DNA of 54,025 nt, from positions 1 through 54,025 of the forward strand of contig LRMT01000026.1 of NCBI GenBank assembly GCA_001725945.1, in the 5' to 3' direction. Shown piece after piece: positions 25,200 to 34,309 of this stretch (its first letter is position 1; the number at the start of each line of letters is the position of its first letter). The notes beneath the pieces were generated by a model. It did not search any database, was not told the DNA's origin, and was given only the letters and a program-made list of their open reading frames with translations. A program made the position numbers and the translations under genes. Source of the stretch: Cupriavidus sp. UYMMa02A. Its GTDB lineage: Bacteria > Pseudomonadota > Gammaproteobacteria > Burkholderiales > Burkholderiaceae.

Positions 25200-26781
25200 T
25201 CAGGATTCCCGCAACTGATACTTCAACACCTTGCCGGCCGCGCTGACCGGCAGCGTCGGCACGAACACGATTTCGCGCGGCACCTTGTAGTTGGCCATCT
25301 GGCCGCGCGCCCAGCCCATCAGCGTGTCGGCGTCGACCCGCGCGCGCATGGCGCAGCACGACATAGGCCCGTCCGACTTCGCCGAGCCTCTCGTGCGGCA
25401 TGCCCACCACCGCCACCTGGGCCACGGCCGGATGTGCCACCAGCAGCTTTTCCACTTCCGCCGGGTAGCAATTGAAGCCGCCCACGATGAACATGTCCTT
25501 GATGCGGTCGGTGATGCGTAGGTAGCCGCGCGCATCGAGCGTGCCGACGTCGCCGGTGTGCAGCCAGCCGTCGGCGTCGATGGCTTCGGCCGTGGCCTCG
25601 GGCAGGCCGAAGTAACCTTGCATCACGTTGTAGCCGCGCACCAGCACTTCGCCCGGCTCGCCGGTGGCAACCGGCTGCCCCTTGGCATCGATGCAGCGGA
25701 TCTCCATGCCCGGCATGGCGCGGCCCGAGGTGCCCGCGACGGTGTCGGCATCATCGCCGGCGCGCGTCAGCGTGGCAAAGCCGCAGGATTCGGTCAGGCC
25801 GTAGCCGGTGATGATGGTGTCGAAGCCCAGCTCGCTGCGCATGCGCTGGATCAGCGCCGGCGCAATCGCGGAAGCACCGGTCACCGCGATGCGCAGCGAG
25901 GACAAGTCGAATTCGCGCAGGCGCGGCGCATTGAGCAGCGTCTGGTAGAGCGTGGGCGGCCCGGGCAGCACCGTGATGCGCTCGTTCTCGACGCGCGTCA
26001 TCACGGCTTCGGCGTCGAACACCAGGTGCGGCAGTACCGTGGCCCCGCGCGACAGCGCCGCAAGCCACCCGGCCTTGTAGCCGAAGGTATGGAAGAACGG
26101 GTTGACGATCAGGTAGCGGTCGCCCGCCTGCACGCCCGTGATGGCGGCCCAGCCGTCGACCGCGCGCAGGTTCTGCGCGTGCGCGGTCATCACGCCCTTG
26201 GGCCGCCCGGTGGTGCCGGACGTGAACATGATGTCCATCGGCATGTCGCCGCGCACGCTGGCTTCGCGCTGTGCGAACGCCGCCATGTCCACCTGCCGCG
26301 CCAGCGCAAGGAAGTCCTCCCACGGCAGTTCGTCGCCGGCCGGCGCGTGGCCGTGTCCGGGCCGCAGGATCACCAGCTGCTCGAGCGTGGCGGGACGGTG
26401 CGGCGCCAGCATGCGCGGATAGCTCTCGCCCAGGAAGTCGTCCACGCAGAACAGCAGGCGCGCGCCGCTGTCGGCCAGCACAGCACCGGCTTCCGCGCCT
26501 TTCATGCGGGTGTTGAGCGGCACCAGTGCCGCGCCCACGCTGTGCGTGGCCAGCGCCGCGATGATCCATTCGGAGAAATTGGGCGCCCACACGGCAACGC
26601 GGTCGCCCGGCTGCACGCCGAGCGCCATCAGCGCGCGGGCTGCCTGTACCCGGCCCGCGTCGAGCGCGGCATAGCTCAGGCGCAGGCCGTCTTCCTGGAT
26701 GGCAATGCGTTCGCCGTAGCGCTGCGCCGCGCGCCGCACCAGTTCAGGAATGGTCGCAGGGATGTCCTCGGGCCTTGCCAT
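25200..26781 (-). CDS. fadD3: acyl-CoA synthetase, FadD3-like (HIP-CoA ligase)
   Basis: An ANL-family ligase of about 527 residues that would activate HIP, the C/D-ring propionate, with ATP and CoA. P-loop-like MFTSGTTGRPKGVMT, NPFFHTFGYKAG, TVLPGPPTLYQ, GYGLTESCG, DGWLHTGDVG and RITDRIKDMFIVGGFNCYP occur in order, and NPFF.xFGYKAG with TVLPGPPTxYQ is distinctive of FadD3. The terminal catalytic Lys is in SAAGKVLKYQ. A frame break near 25345 splits off the last 50 residues. The start at 26781 fits the family. A further ATG at 26834 could be the true start if a base is missing between, since it directly follows the kshB stop. Confidence 0.87.
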
Positions 26782-26835
26782 GTCGGTCCCGGCCGGTGCC
26801 GCAATGCGTCGTCGATGGTGTCAGATGTGGTCATG

Positions 26836-27876
26836 TCAATCCGGGAACTTCAGGTGGATGTCGCTGCTTGCCGGACGGGCCTGGCAGGCCAGGGTCCAGC
26901 CCGATGCCAGGTCGGCCTGGTCAAGTACATGGTTCTCGCCAAGCGTGACGCCGCCCTGCACCACCTGGCACATGCAGGCGCCGCACAGGCCGGCACGGCA
27001 GGAGTTGGGAGCGGGCACGCCGGCGCGCTGCAGGGCGTCCAGCACGGTTTCGTCGGGCGCACGCTGAGCTGGTGGGTTTCGCCATCGAGCTGCACCGTCA
27101 GCGCGGCACTGTGCATGGCCGCGGGTTTTGCAGGTATCACCGATTCCGTTGCCGGCGTCGGTGCCGGGTCAGGCAACGACACGAAGCGTTCGACGTGCAG
27201 CTTGCCGCGCGGCACGCCAAGCGCCTGCAGCGCGGCCTGGGCGCTGTCCATGAACGGGCCCGGCCCGCAGATGAAGCACTCGGCCACGCTCCAGGGCCGC
27301 ACCAGTTCCTCGATCTGGCGCTGCCCGGGCGGTCCCTGCACGCTGTCGAGCCAGTGGATCACGCGCAGCCGGCCGGGATGGCGCCGCGCCAGTTCACCGA
27401 GCGCCTCGCGGAAGATCACGGAACGCTCGTCGCGGTTGGCATAGACCAGCGTCACCGCGCCGCGTCCGTGGCGCAGCGCCGCCTTGGCAATCGACAGCAC
27501 CGGCGTGATGCCGCTGCCGCCGGCCAGCAGCAGGAAGTCACCGTGCAGCGTGGGCGGCGTGAACACGCCGGCAGGCGGCATGACCTCGACCGTATCGCCG
27601 GCGCAACGTGGTCGCAGACCCAGTTGGAAACCCGGCGCCCTGCACGCGCTTGATCGTCACGCGCAGCGCGCTGTCGACCTCCGGCGCGCTCGACAGCGAA
27701 TAGCAGCGCTGCTGCGGCACGCCGTCCACCGGCACGCGCAACGTGAGGAACTGCCCCGGCCGGTAGGCAAAGGTGTCGCGCAGGCTGTCGGGCAGTGCGA
27801 AGACCAGCGAATGCGCCTGGTCCGTCTCCGCCACGACTTCGGCGATCTGCAGCCGGTGGAATTGCGCTTGCACCAT
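26836..27876 (-). CDS. kshB: 3-ketosteroid 9alpha-hydroxylase reductase, KshB-like
   Basis: A reductase of about 347 residues passing electrons from NADH through FAD and a 2Fe-2S centre to an oxygenase such as KshA. FAD domain: RPGQFLTLRVPVDG and QQRCYSLSSAP (RxYS motif). NAD domain: FLLLAGGSGITPVLSIAKAAL and FICGPGPFMDSAQAAL. C-terminal plant-type ferredoxin domain: CRAGLCGACMCQV, with the fourth Cys in TLACQARP. This order, reductase then ferredoxin, is that of KshB. Frame breaks near 27605 and 27060 fall between domains. No kshA was found in the window. It sits 17 bases after the preceding SDR. Confidence 0.85.
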
Positions 27877-27893
27877 GATCGTATGTGTAGGGT

Positions 27894-28654
27894 TCAGGCC
27901 AGGCCCATGATGGTCTGCGCGTTGTCGATGCGCAGCTCGGCGCCATTGATGAAACGCGACTCATCGGAGGCCAGGAACAGCACGAGGTTGGCCACGTCGC
28001 GCGGATGGCACATGCGCTGCATCGGGTCCACGCCGTCCACCTCCGGCATGGCGGCGGCGCCACCGGGCAGGAATGCCGCCGTCATCGGCGTGAGGATGCC
28101 GTCGGGGTGGATCGAGTTGCAGCGAACCTTGTAGCCGCTCTGCTTGCAGTGGACCGCCACGCTGCGCGTCAGCGCCGCCACTGCGCCCTTGCTCGCGCTG
28201 TAGGCGCAGAATGGGCCCATGCCGCCCAGCGCCGCCACCGACGACATGTTGATGATGCTGCCGCCGCTTGCCTTCATCGCGATCACGCCGTACTTGCAGC
28301 CGAGGAAGTATCCGTCCGCGTTGATGCGCAGCACGCGCTGCCATTGCTCCAGCGACGTGTCTTCCACGGTGCCGAGCATCAGGATGGCAGCGTTGTTGAC
28401 CAGCACATTGGCGCGCCGAAGCGCTGTTCGGTGCGGGCCATCACCTGCTGCCAGCCGGCCTCGCTCGCGATGTCGTGCGGCACGAACAGCGCGGTCTCGC
28501 CGATCTCGCGCGCCAGCGCATGGCCGGCTTCCTCGTTGACGTCGGTCAGCACCACGCGTGCGCCTTCGCGCGCGAGCAGCAGTGCGTCTTCCCTGCCGAC
28601 GCCGCTCGCGGCCCCGGTGACAATGGCGATCTTTCCTTCAGTACGTCGGCTCAT
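27894..28654 (-). CDS. SDR, 3beta/17beta-hydroxysteroid dehydrogenase-like (copy 2)
   Basis: An SDR of about 254 residues, paralogous to the one at 21550. TGAASGVGREDALLLAREGA, DVNEEAGHALAREIGETALF, INADGYFLGCKYGVIAMK, NMSSVAALGGMG, YSASKGAVAALTRS, GYKVRCNSIHPDGILTPM and INGAELRIDNAQ are shared. The group includes the Comamonas 3beta/17beta-HSD. One frame break near 28405 lies in the NNAA region. The start at 28654 overlaps the tail of the flavoprotein remnant upstream. It is part of the hsaA operon between hsaB and kshB. Confidence 0.83.
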
Positions 28655-28890
28655 GACTCGTCTCCTGGCTGATTTCCGCCTGCCGTTGGCCGGCAAGCTG
28701 GTGATGAATATGGCGGCCCGCGTTGCGCCCCGACCAGATGCAGTCGGCAAGCGAGAGGCCGCTTACGTAGTGGTTTGACGCGATCCCGACTGCGGAGCGG
28801 CCCACGGCATACAGCCCTGGAATCTGCTGCCCGCCCGCAGCGTCCAGCACCCGGCCACTGGACTTCATGATTGACTGGCGCGCGGCAGTT
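28638..28890 (-). pseudogene. C-terminal remnant of an FAD-dependent ketosteroid dehydrogenase
   Basis: Only about 75 C-terminal residues remain: SGRVLDAAGGQQIPGLYAVG followed by RSAVGIASNHYVSGLSLADC and SGRNAGRHI. This is the end of flavoproteins of the KstD/fumarate-reductase family; the AVGIxSxxYVSGLSLADC segment suggests a 4-ene-forming dehydrogenase such as TesI of Comamonas rather than KstD. The FAD-binding start and about 450 residues are missing, and hsaB ends only 29 bases upstream. The tail overlaps the next SDR start by 17 bases, as an intact gene might. A deletion or an assembly collapse is possible. Confidence 0.68.
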
Positions 28891-28918
28891 CAAATCGGGT
28901 GGCTGGCGCTACGCTTGC

Positions 28919-29443
28919 TTACGCCGGGCACAGCGCGGCGAGCGGTGCGGACGTCGTGTAGGCGCCATCGACATAGACCAGCGGTGACACCTCGCCCGCC
29001 AGCCGCACCTCTCGGAGCCGGCCGATGAATACCGCATGCGTGCCGTAGTCGAAGCGCCCATCCTGCGTGCAGATCAGGTTTGCCTGGGCGTTGCGCAGGC
29101 AGGGCACGCCGAGCAGGTCATCGTCCCACTGGCCGCTCGTGAAGCGCTCCTCGCCCTTGAGCCGTCCGCTGCAGTCGACCGCGATATCGCGGTGGTCGGC
29201 GGCCAGCAGGTTGATGCAGAAGTCCGAGCCCGCATCGAGCGGCGGGTAGATCGACGAGTTGCGGTTGATGCAGATCAGCAGCGACGGAGGATCCGCGGAC
29301 AGGGAATCGACCGCGGTCACGGACATCGAATAGCGGCGCTCGCCATCGCGGCAGCTGATGACCGCCACCGAGCGCGCCATGCGGCGCATGGCCATCAGCA
29401 TGTCGTCGCGCAGCGTGGCGCCGGGAACGGGATTGGCGCTCAT
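28919..29443 (-). CDS. hsaB: flavin reductase, HsaB-like
   Basis: An intact flavin reductase of 174 residues that supplies reduced flavin to the HsaA monooxygenase. MRRMARSVAVISCRDGERRY, TAVDSLSADPPSLLICINR (flavin loop), INLLAADHRDIAVDCSG and a C-terminal GRLREVRL..PLVYVDGAY with the NADH-region histidine GTHAVFIG match the two-component flavin reductase family. It overlaps the upstream kstD stop by four bases (ATGA). HsaA is two genes upstream in the same operon, which supports the name. Confidence 0.87.
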   Translation of the reverse strand: MSANPVPGATLRDDMLMAMRRMARSVAVISCRDGERRYSMSVTAVDSLSADPPSLLICINRNSSIYPPLDAGSDFCINLLAADHRDIAVDCSGRLKGEERFTSGQWDDDLLGVPCLRNAQANLICTQDGRFDYGTHAVFIGRLREVRLAGEVSPLVYVDGAYTTSAPLAALCPA

Positions 29444-31193
29444 AAGGCCTCCTGGACAGATTGTTTGCGGGGCGCCGCGGCGGTCTGCCGGGCTTGATGT
29501 GCCAGCACGTCGGCCGCGATAAAGCCGAAGGTCATGGCCGGGCCCAGGGTCGAGCCGGCGCCGGATAGCTGGTGCCCATCACCGCGGCACTGGTATTGCC
29601 GATGGCGAAGAGGCCGGGAATGGCGGACCCGTCCTCGCGCAGCACGCGGGCACTGGTGTCCGTCACCAGCCCACCCTTGGTGCCGATGTCGCCGGCGTCG
29701 AGCCGCACGGCATAGAACGGCGCCTTGCCGATCGGCGCAAGGCAGGGATTGGGGCGGACTGTGGGATCGCTGTAGTAGGTGTCGAACAGGTTGTCGCCCT
29801 TGCCGAACTCCTCGTCCACGCCGCTGGCCGCGTAGCGGTTCATGCGCGCCACGCTGTCGGCCAGGCCCGCGGCATCGATGCCGGTCTGCGCGGCCAGTGC
29901 CTCCAGCGTGTCGGCCCGCACCAGGATGCCCGACAGGCTCGCGGGAATACTGCGGTCCGGCATGACCGAGCCCGGCAGGATCGGGCCGCACGGATACTTG
30001 TGGCGGAAGGTGGCATCGAACACCATCCACGCCGGCACGCTGCAGCCGGTCTTCTCATGGTCGCGGTACATGGCGGGCACGAATTCCGAGTACGGCGCCG
30101 CCTCGTTGACGAAGCGACGTCCCTGCCCGTTCACCACCAGGCAGCCCGGCATGGCGCGCTCGATGAACAGCGCGCGCTGCTTTTCTTCGCCCTGCACATG
30201 CACGGTCGGCGCGCCCCATACGTGGGACATCAGCGCGACACCGGCACCGGCGACCTGTGCGGCACGGATGGCATCCCCGGTATTGTTGGGCGGCGTTGCA
30301 CTCCACCCGGCCTGCGTCGGTTGCGGCAGGTACTGCTCGCGCATGGCCTGGTTGCGTTCGAAGCCGCCTGCTGCCAGCACGACGCCGCGCAAGGCGCGGA
30401 TTTCCACCACGTGTCCGTTCTGGATGGCGCGCACGCCACGGACCATGCCGTCTTCGATGATCAGGTCCTGCAGCGCCGTATCGAGCCACAGCGGAATGGC
30501 CCGGTCCATCATCGCGCGCCGCAGCCCGCCGACCAGGCTGTTGCCAAGCGTGAGGCGGCGGTCGCGCCGCGTCCGGCGGCGCCAGCCGAGGTCCAGCCAG
30601 TAGCGAGCGAACTGGCTCGCCGCCAGCCACAGCCAGCCCGGCGACTTGCACACCAGCTTGTGGGCCTCGGCCGACGTCACCGCCACGCGGCCAGCCACCA
30701 GCGTACCCGGCGACGGCGCGCGCAGCCGCTCGAATTCATCGCGCAGGCGTGCCCCGTCGAACGGCATCGGGTCGAGCGAGCGGTAGCCCGGCATCGCGCC
30801 CGGCTGCTTCTGGAAGTAGTCGGCATAGCGCGGCAGCGTGTAGTAGCGCACGCCGGCCTGCTGCTCCAGGTATTGCAGCATGCGCGGCGCGTGGTCCAGG
30901 TAGGCGCGCAGCCGCTGCGGATCGCCGTGTTCGCCCGTGCAGGCAAGCAGGTATTCAAGCGCGGTGGCGTAGTCGTCCTTCGCGCCCGCTGGCGCGATAT
31001 GGTGGTTGAGCGGAATCCAGATGCCGCCGCCGGACACCGCCGACGTGCCGCCGTACTGGCTGCTCTTTTCCAGCACCACCACCGACAGGCCGCGGTCGGC
31101 GGCGCGGCAGGCGGTCAGCATGCCGCCCGCGCCGGACCCCACCACCACCACATCGAACTCCGCGGGCTGCCTGCGCGCTGTGCTCTGGCTCAT
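29440..31193 (-). CDS. kstD: 3-ketosteroid delta1-dehydrogenase, KstD/TesH-like
   Basis: An FAD-dependent dehydrogenase of about 584 residues introducing the 1,2 double bond into 3-oxo-4-ene steroids. The N-terminal FAD site is VVVVGSGAGGMLTACRAADRG, then EKSSQYGGTSAVSGGGIWIP. Further segments are VNEAAPYSEFVPAMY and KAPFYAVRLDAGDIGTKGGL. The C-terminal FAD motif is IPGLFAIGNTSAAVMGTSYP, continuing GAGSTLGPAMTFGFIAADVL after a frame break near 29570. Lengths and motif order are those of KstD. It starts 27 bases after the hsaA stop and overlaps hsaB by four bases. Confidence 0.88.
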
Positions 31194-31220
31194 GATCGGT
31201 TCCCTTGAGCGTTGCGCGGC

Positions 31221-32414
31221 TCAGATGAAGAAATCGGTGTTGGCGCGCCCCATCATCACGCCGCCCAGGTTCTGGCCGAAGCGGTCCAGATTGTTGGCGT
31301 AGTGGGCCCGTGCCGCGTGCAGGTCCAGGAAACGGCGCACCATCGGGTTGCTGCGGTAGATGCCGTTGCCGCCCGCGTAGCGCAGCAGGCTGTTGGCCAG
31401 CTGCGCGCAGCGCTCGGCCACCTGCGCCGACTGGAAGCGGAAATGGAGCCGGCGCGGCGTCGGCATCTGTCCGCCCTCGCGTGCAATGGCCAGCAGTTCG
31501 TCGAAGTTGCGCTCCAGGATGGCGCGCATCTCGTCAATGGCGACCGCGGCATTGGCGCACGCCATCTGGGCCCCGCCGTCTTCGGCGGTCTTGCTGCCGC
31601 CATTGCTGCTCACGCGGCCGTCGGCATACGCGACGAAATCGTCGAGTGTGCCTTCGAGCGCGCCGATGCATGCGGTGCAGACGGCACGCACGAAGATCTG
31701 CGCGAACGGCAATCGGTACAGCGGCACGTCATTGACTGCCAGGCCCGGACTGGTGCCCATGGCGCCGTCGACAGCGCGGTGCGTGCGGTACTCGGGCACA
31801 AAGACGTCGTCGACGACGATGTCGTGGCTGCCGGTGGCGCGAAGGCCCAGCACATCCCAGTTGCGCACGATCCTGTAATCCGAACGCGGCAGCAGGAAGG
31901 TGCGGTAGTCGTACGCACCGCCCGGTTCGGACGGCGGCACCAGCCCGCCCAGGAAGATCCACTCGCACAGTTCGCTGCCACTGGAGAATTTCCAGTGGCC
32001 GGAGAAACGGAAGCCGCCGTCCACCGGCGTGACCTTGCCGACCGGCATATAGGTCGAAGCAATCAGCGTCGAAGCATTGTTGCCCCACACCTCCTGCTGG
32101 GCGCGCTCGTCGAACAGCGCCAGTTGCCAGTTGTGCACGCCGACCACGCCGTAGACCCATGCAGTCGACATGCAGCCCCTGGCCAGCGCCGTCTGGATGC
32201 GGAAGAAGGTCTGCGGATCGAGCTCGTAGCCGCCGTGGCGGCGCGGCTGCAATACCTTGAAGAAGCCGGCGGCCTGCATGTCGGCCACGGTCTCTTCGGG
32301 AATGCGGCCATCGGCTTCGGCCTGCGCGGCGCGCTGCGCCAGCACGGGGATCATCTGCTCGGCGCGCTCGATCAGTCGGGCCGCCAGGTCCTTGGGATGG
32401 TTGTCGGGATGCAC
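31221..32414 (-). CDS. hsaA: flavin-dependent 3-HSA hydroxylase, oxygenase component, HsaA-like
   Basis: An intact protein of 397 residues of the acyl-CoA-dehydrogenase-like monooxygenase group. With HsaB it hydroxylates 3-HSA to the catechol cleaved by HsaC. ADMQAAGFFKVLQPRRHGGY, CMSTAWVYGVVGVHNWQLAL, WKFSSGSELCEWIFLGG, VLGLRATGSHDIVVDDVFVP and the final DRFGQNLGGVMMGRANTDFF are typical. GTG at 32414 is the start: AAGGAG lies six bases upstream and no ATG is in place. The 19-bp motif lies 65 bases upstream. It heads the eight-gene operon ending at 24737. Confidence 0.89.
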   Translation of the reverse strand: MHPDNHPKDLAARLIERAEQMIPVLAQRAAQAEADGRIPEETVADMQAAGFFKVLQPRRHGGYELDPQTFFRIQTALARGCMSTAWVYGVVGVHNWQLALFDERAQQEVWGNNASTLIASTYMPVGKVTPVDGGFRFSGHWKFSSGSELCEWIFLGGLVPPSEPGGAYDYRTFLLPRSDYRIVRNWDVLGLRATGSHDIVVDDVFVPEYRTHRAVDGAMGTSPGLAVNDVPLYRLPFAQIFVRAVCTACIGALEGTLDDFVAYADGRVSSNGGSKTAEDGGAQMACANAAVAIDEMRAILERNFDELLAIAREGGQMPTPRRLHFRFQSAQVAERCAQLANSLLRYAGGNGIYRSNPMVRRFLDLHAARAHYANNLDRFGQNLGGVMMGRANTDFFI

Positions 32415-32478
32415 CGAGGTCTCCTTGTGATTTTGTCTTGTGGCTGGCGTTGATATTTGCACCGCGTGGGCGCAGTGC

Positions 32479-32497
32479 CATCGTCTGTTGGGACTAG
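32479..32497 (-). promoter_or_regulatory. steroid-island 19-bp motif, site upstream of hsaA operon
   Basis: The minus strand reads CTAGTCCCAACAGACGATG, 65 bases upstream of the GTG start of hsaA. AT-rich sequence (AAATATCAA) downstream of it could hold the -10 region. Confidence 0.75.
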
Positions 32498-32553
32498 CTG
32501 TTTTTGCGAGTTGGCATGCAGCACTTCGCGGATGCGCCGGCCCTCTCCCCCGG

Positions 32554-32579
32554 CCCCTCTCCCGCGAGCGGGAGAGGGG
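32554..32579. repeat. GC-rich palindromic intergenic element (copy 2)
   Basis: CCCCTCTCCCGC (32554-32565) pairs over 12 bases with GCGGGAGAGGGG (32568-32579). The flanking sequence GGGGAG(A/C)AAAC is shared with copy 1 at 141-164. It lies 17 bases past the stop of the luciferase-like gene and upstream of the hsaA promoter, so it may shield hsaA from read-through. Confidence 0.65.
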
Positions 32580-32595
32580 AGCAAACACAGGTCAA

Positions 32596-33744
32596 TCAGG
32601 CCACGCGCAGCTTGTGGCCCTGCTTGCGGAAATGCGGGATCACGTGTTCGCCGATATTGCGGATCGTTTCGAGCTGCGCCCATTGCGGCACCGTGCCCAT
32701 CTGGCAGATGAACAGGATCTCGTCGGCGCCGGCATCGATCAGGCGCTGCACGTAGCCGATGCAGTCCTGCACCGTGCCGTAGGCATGGTTCGGGTTGAGC
32801 ATCATCATGGCCGGGTCGCTGAAGTCCACCGAGACCTTCTCGGAAGCGAAATTCGTGTTGATCACGGCCTTGCCCTGCGCGTCGGTCGCGGTGACATGCT
32901 CGTCGTCCCACTGGGAAGGATCGGGACGCTCGCCGCCCGCATACCAGTACGACAGCGACTCCATGAAGTAGCGCTGGCCCTTGATGCCGATCTTGCGCGC
33001 GGCCACGCCGTCGTCCAGCACGATGGTCGGGCACAGCGCAGCCAGGTGCTGGTGCGGGCGGAAGCCCACCTGGTCTTCGGGCTTGCGGCTTTCCCAGGCC
33101 GCGCGGTAGATCCCGTTCTTCTTGGCCACGTCCTCGGGGCCGCCGAAGCCGAGCACCAGCGCGCCCATGCCGCGCGCGCCTGCACGTTGCAGCGTGTCGG
33201 CATTGGTGCAGGCCAGGTACATCAGCGGATGCGGGTCCTGGCGCGGCTTCGGGTGGATCGGGCGGCGCGGGATCTTGATGAACTCGCCGTCGTGCTCGAT
33301 CTCGTCCTGCGTGAGGATCTTCGGGATCAGGTACATCGACTCGTCGATCATCGGGTGCAGGCTGTTCAGGTCATAGCCGAAGGTGCCGGCCTCCTGCTGC
33401 GTGCCGCCCTTGCCCACGCCGAAGTGCACGCGGCCGCCGGACAGGATGTCCAGCGTGGCAATGCGCTCGGCGACCTTGACCGGATGGTTCATCGCCGGCG
33501 GCAGGCACACCACGCCGTGGCCGATGCCGATGCGCTGCGTGCGCCCGGCGACGAAGGCCAGGAAGGTTTCCGGCGCGCTCATGTGCGCGTAGTTGGTCAG
33601 CGCGGTGTGCTCCACCGCCCAGACCACGTCAAAGCCCATGTCCTCGGCCAGCACCACCTGTTCCATGATTTCATCGAACACCTTGTGGTCGCCGGCGCGC
33701 GAGGCATCGACGGTCTGGGCTTCATAGATCAGCGAAAAACGCAT
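32596..33744 (-). CDS. LLM-class flavin-dependent oxidoreductase
   Basis: An intact luciferase-like TIM-barrel protein of 382 residues: MRFSLIYEAQTVDASRAGDH, VVLAEDMGFDVVWAVEHTAL, RIGIGHGVVCLPPAMNHPVK, ERIATLDILSGGRVHFGVGK and VQRLIDAGADEILFICQMG. The N-terminal half carries the flavin-site pattern of the class, which uses reduced FMN or F420. Its substrate in the steroid island is unknown; a Baeyer-Villiger or hydroxylation step is conceivable. GAGGGG precedes ATG 33744. It forms its own unit, with a good copy of the 19-bp motif 117 bases upstream and a hairpin after its stop. Confidence 0.83.
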   Translation of the reverse strand: MRFSLIYEAQTVDASRAGDHKVFDEIMEQVVLAEDMGFDVVWAVEHTALTNYAHMSAPETFLAFVAGRTQRIGIGHGVVCLPPAMNHPVKVAERIATLDILSGGRVHFGVGKGGTQQEAGTFGYDLNSLHPMIDESMYLIPKILTQDEIEHDGEFIKIPRRPIHPKPRQDPHPLMYLACTNADTLQRAGARGMGALVLGFGGPEDVAKKNGIYRAAWESRKPEDQVGFRPHQHLAALCPTIVLDDGVAARKIGIKGQRYFMESLSYWYAGGERPDPSQWDDEHVTATDAQGKAVINTNFASEKVSVDFSDPAMMMLNPNHAYGTVQDCIGYVQRLIDAGADEILFICQMGTVPQWAQLETIRNIGEHVIPHFRKQGHKLRVA

Positions 33745-33860
33745 TGCAGTCCCCTCTCGGCTTGTCGGTCCAGAGCCGCATCCGGGGCACCGCAAGACGC
33801 TGCGCCTGTGGCCGGAAGCGGCCTGTGTGATCGCAGTGTGGTCGGCGCAAGGCGTTGCAA

Positions 33861-33879
33861 CATCGTCTGATTGGATTAT
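33861..33879 (-). promoter_or_regulatory. steroid-island 19-bp motif, site between LLM and VOC genes
   Basis: The minus strand reads ATAATCCAATCAGACGATG, with AGACGATG conserved. It lies 117 bases upstream of the LLM start at 33744 and 76 bases from the divergent VOC gene at 33955, so it could serve either. Confidence 0.65.
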
Positions 33880-33954
33880 GAGCAGGACATTGCGCTTCCC
33901 TATCATTGGCTACGGGCACCAGGGCCCCGTCTTCAATCAAAGGAACCGCGCATC

Positions 33955-34309
33955 ATGCAAGCCAGGCTGCTGCTTTATCCCGTTGCCGATATCGACACGG
34001 CGCTGCCGTTCTTCACGCAAGGACTCGGACTAACGGTCAAGTTTCGCGATGGCGATCGCTATTGCGCGCTCGATGCAGGCGCTTTGACGCTGGCGCTGGT
34101 AGCCGGAGAAGAACGGATGGTGGAACAGCCGGCGCTGGCGTTCCGCGTGGAGGAGGGCGAGGACATGGCCGCGGCGATCGCGCGGCTCGTGCAAGCCGGC
34201 GCCGCCGTGGCGCAGCCCCTGCGCAGGGGCCGCATGAGACGCGCGCGGTGCTGCGGACACCGGAAGCTTTGCGCTGGTGCTCAGCGCAAAGCCCTCCGGC
34301 GCAAACTAA
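33955..34309 (+). CDS. VOC (glyoxalase/bleomycin-resistance) family protein
   Basis: A small protein of about 118 residues with one beta-alpha-beta-beta-beta VOC unit: ARLLLYPVADIDTALPFFTQ, LTVKFRDGDRYCALDAG and PALAFRVEEGEDMAAAIARL. A frame break near 34220 is evident; corrected, the tail reads LRTPEGFALVLSAKPSGAN and ends at TAA 34307-34309, overlapping the stop of the convergent LuxR gene. It could be an isomerase, dioxygenase-like or binding protein; no metal-ligand set is clear enough to choose. Confidence 0.7.

Noticed and set aside
25558..27444. A 628-codon + strand open frame opposite fadD3 and kshB
   Set aside because: Antisense shadow; the opposite strand carries clear catalytic motifs of FadD3 and KshB.
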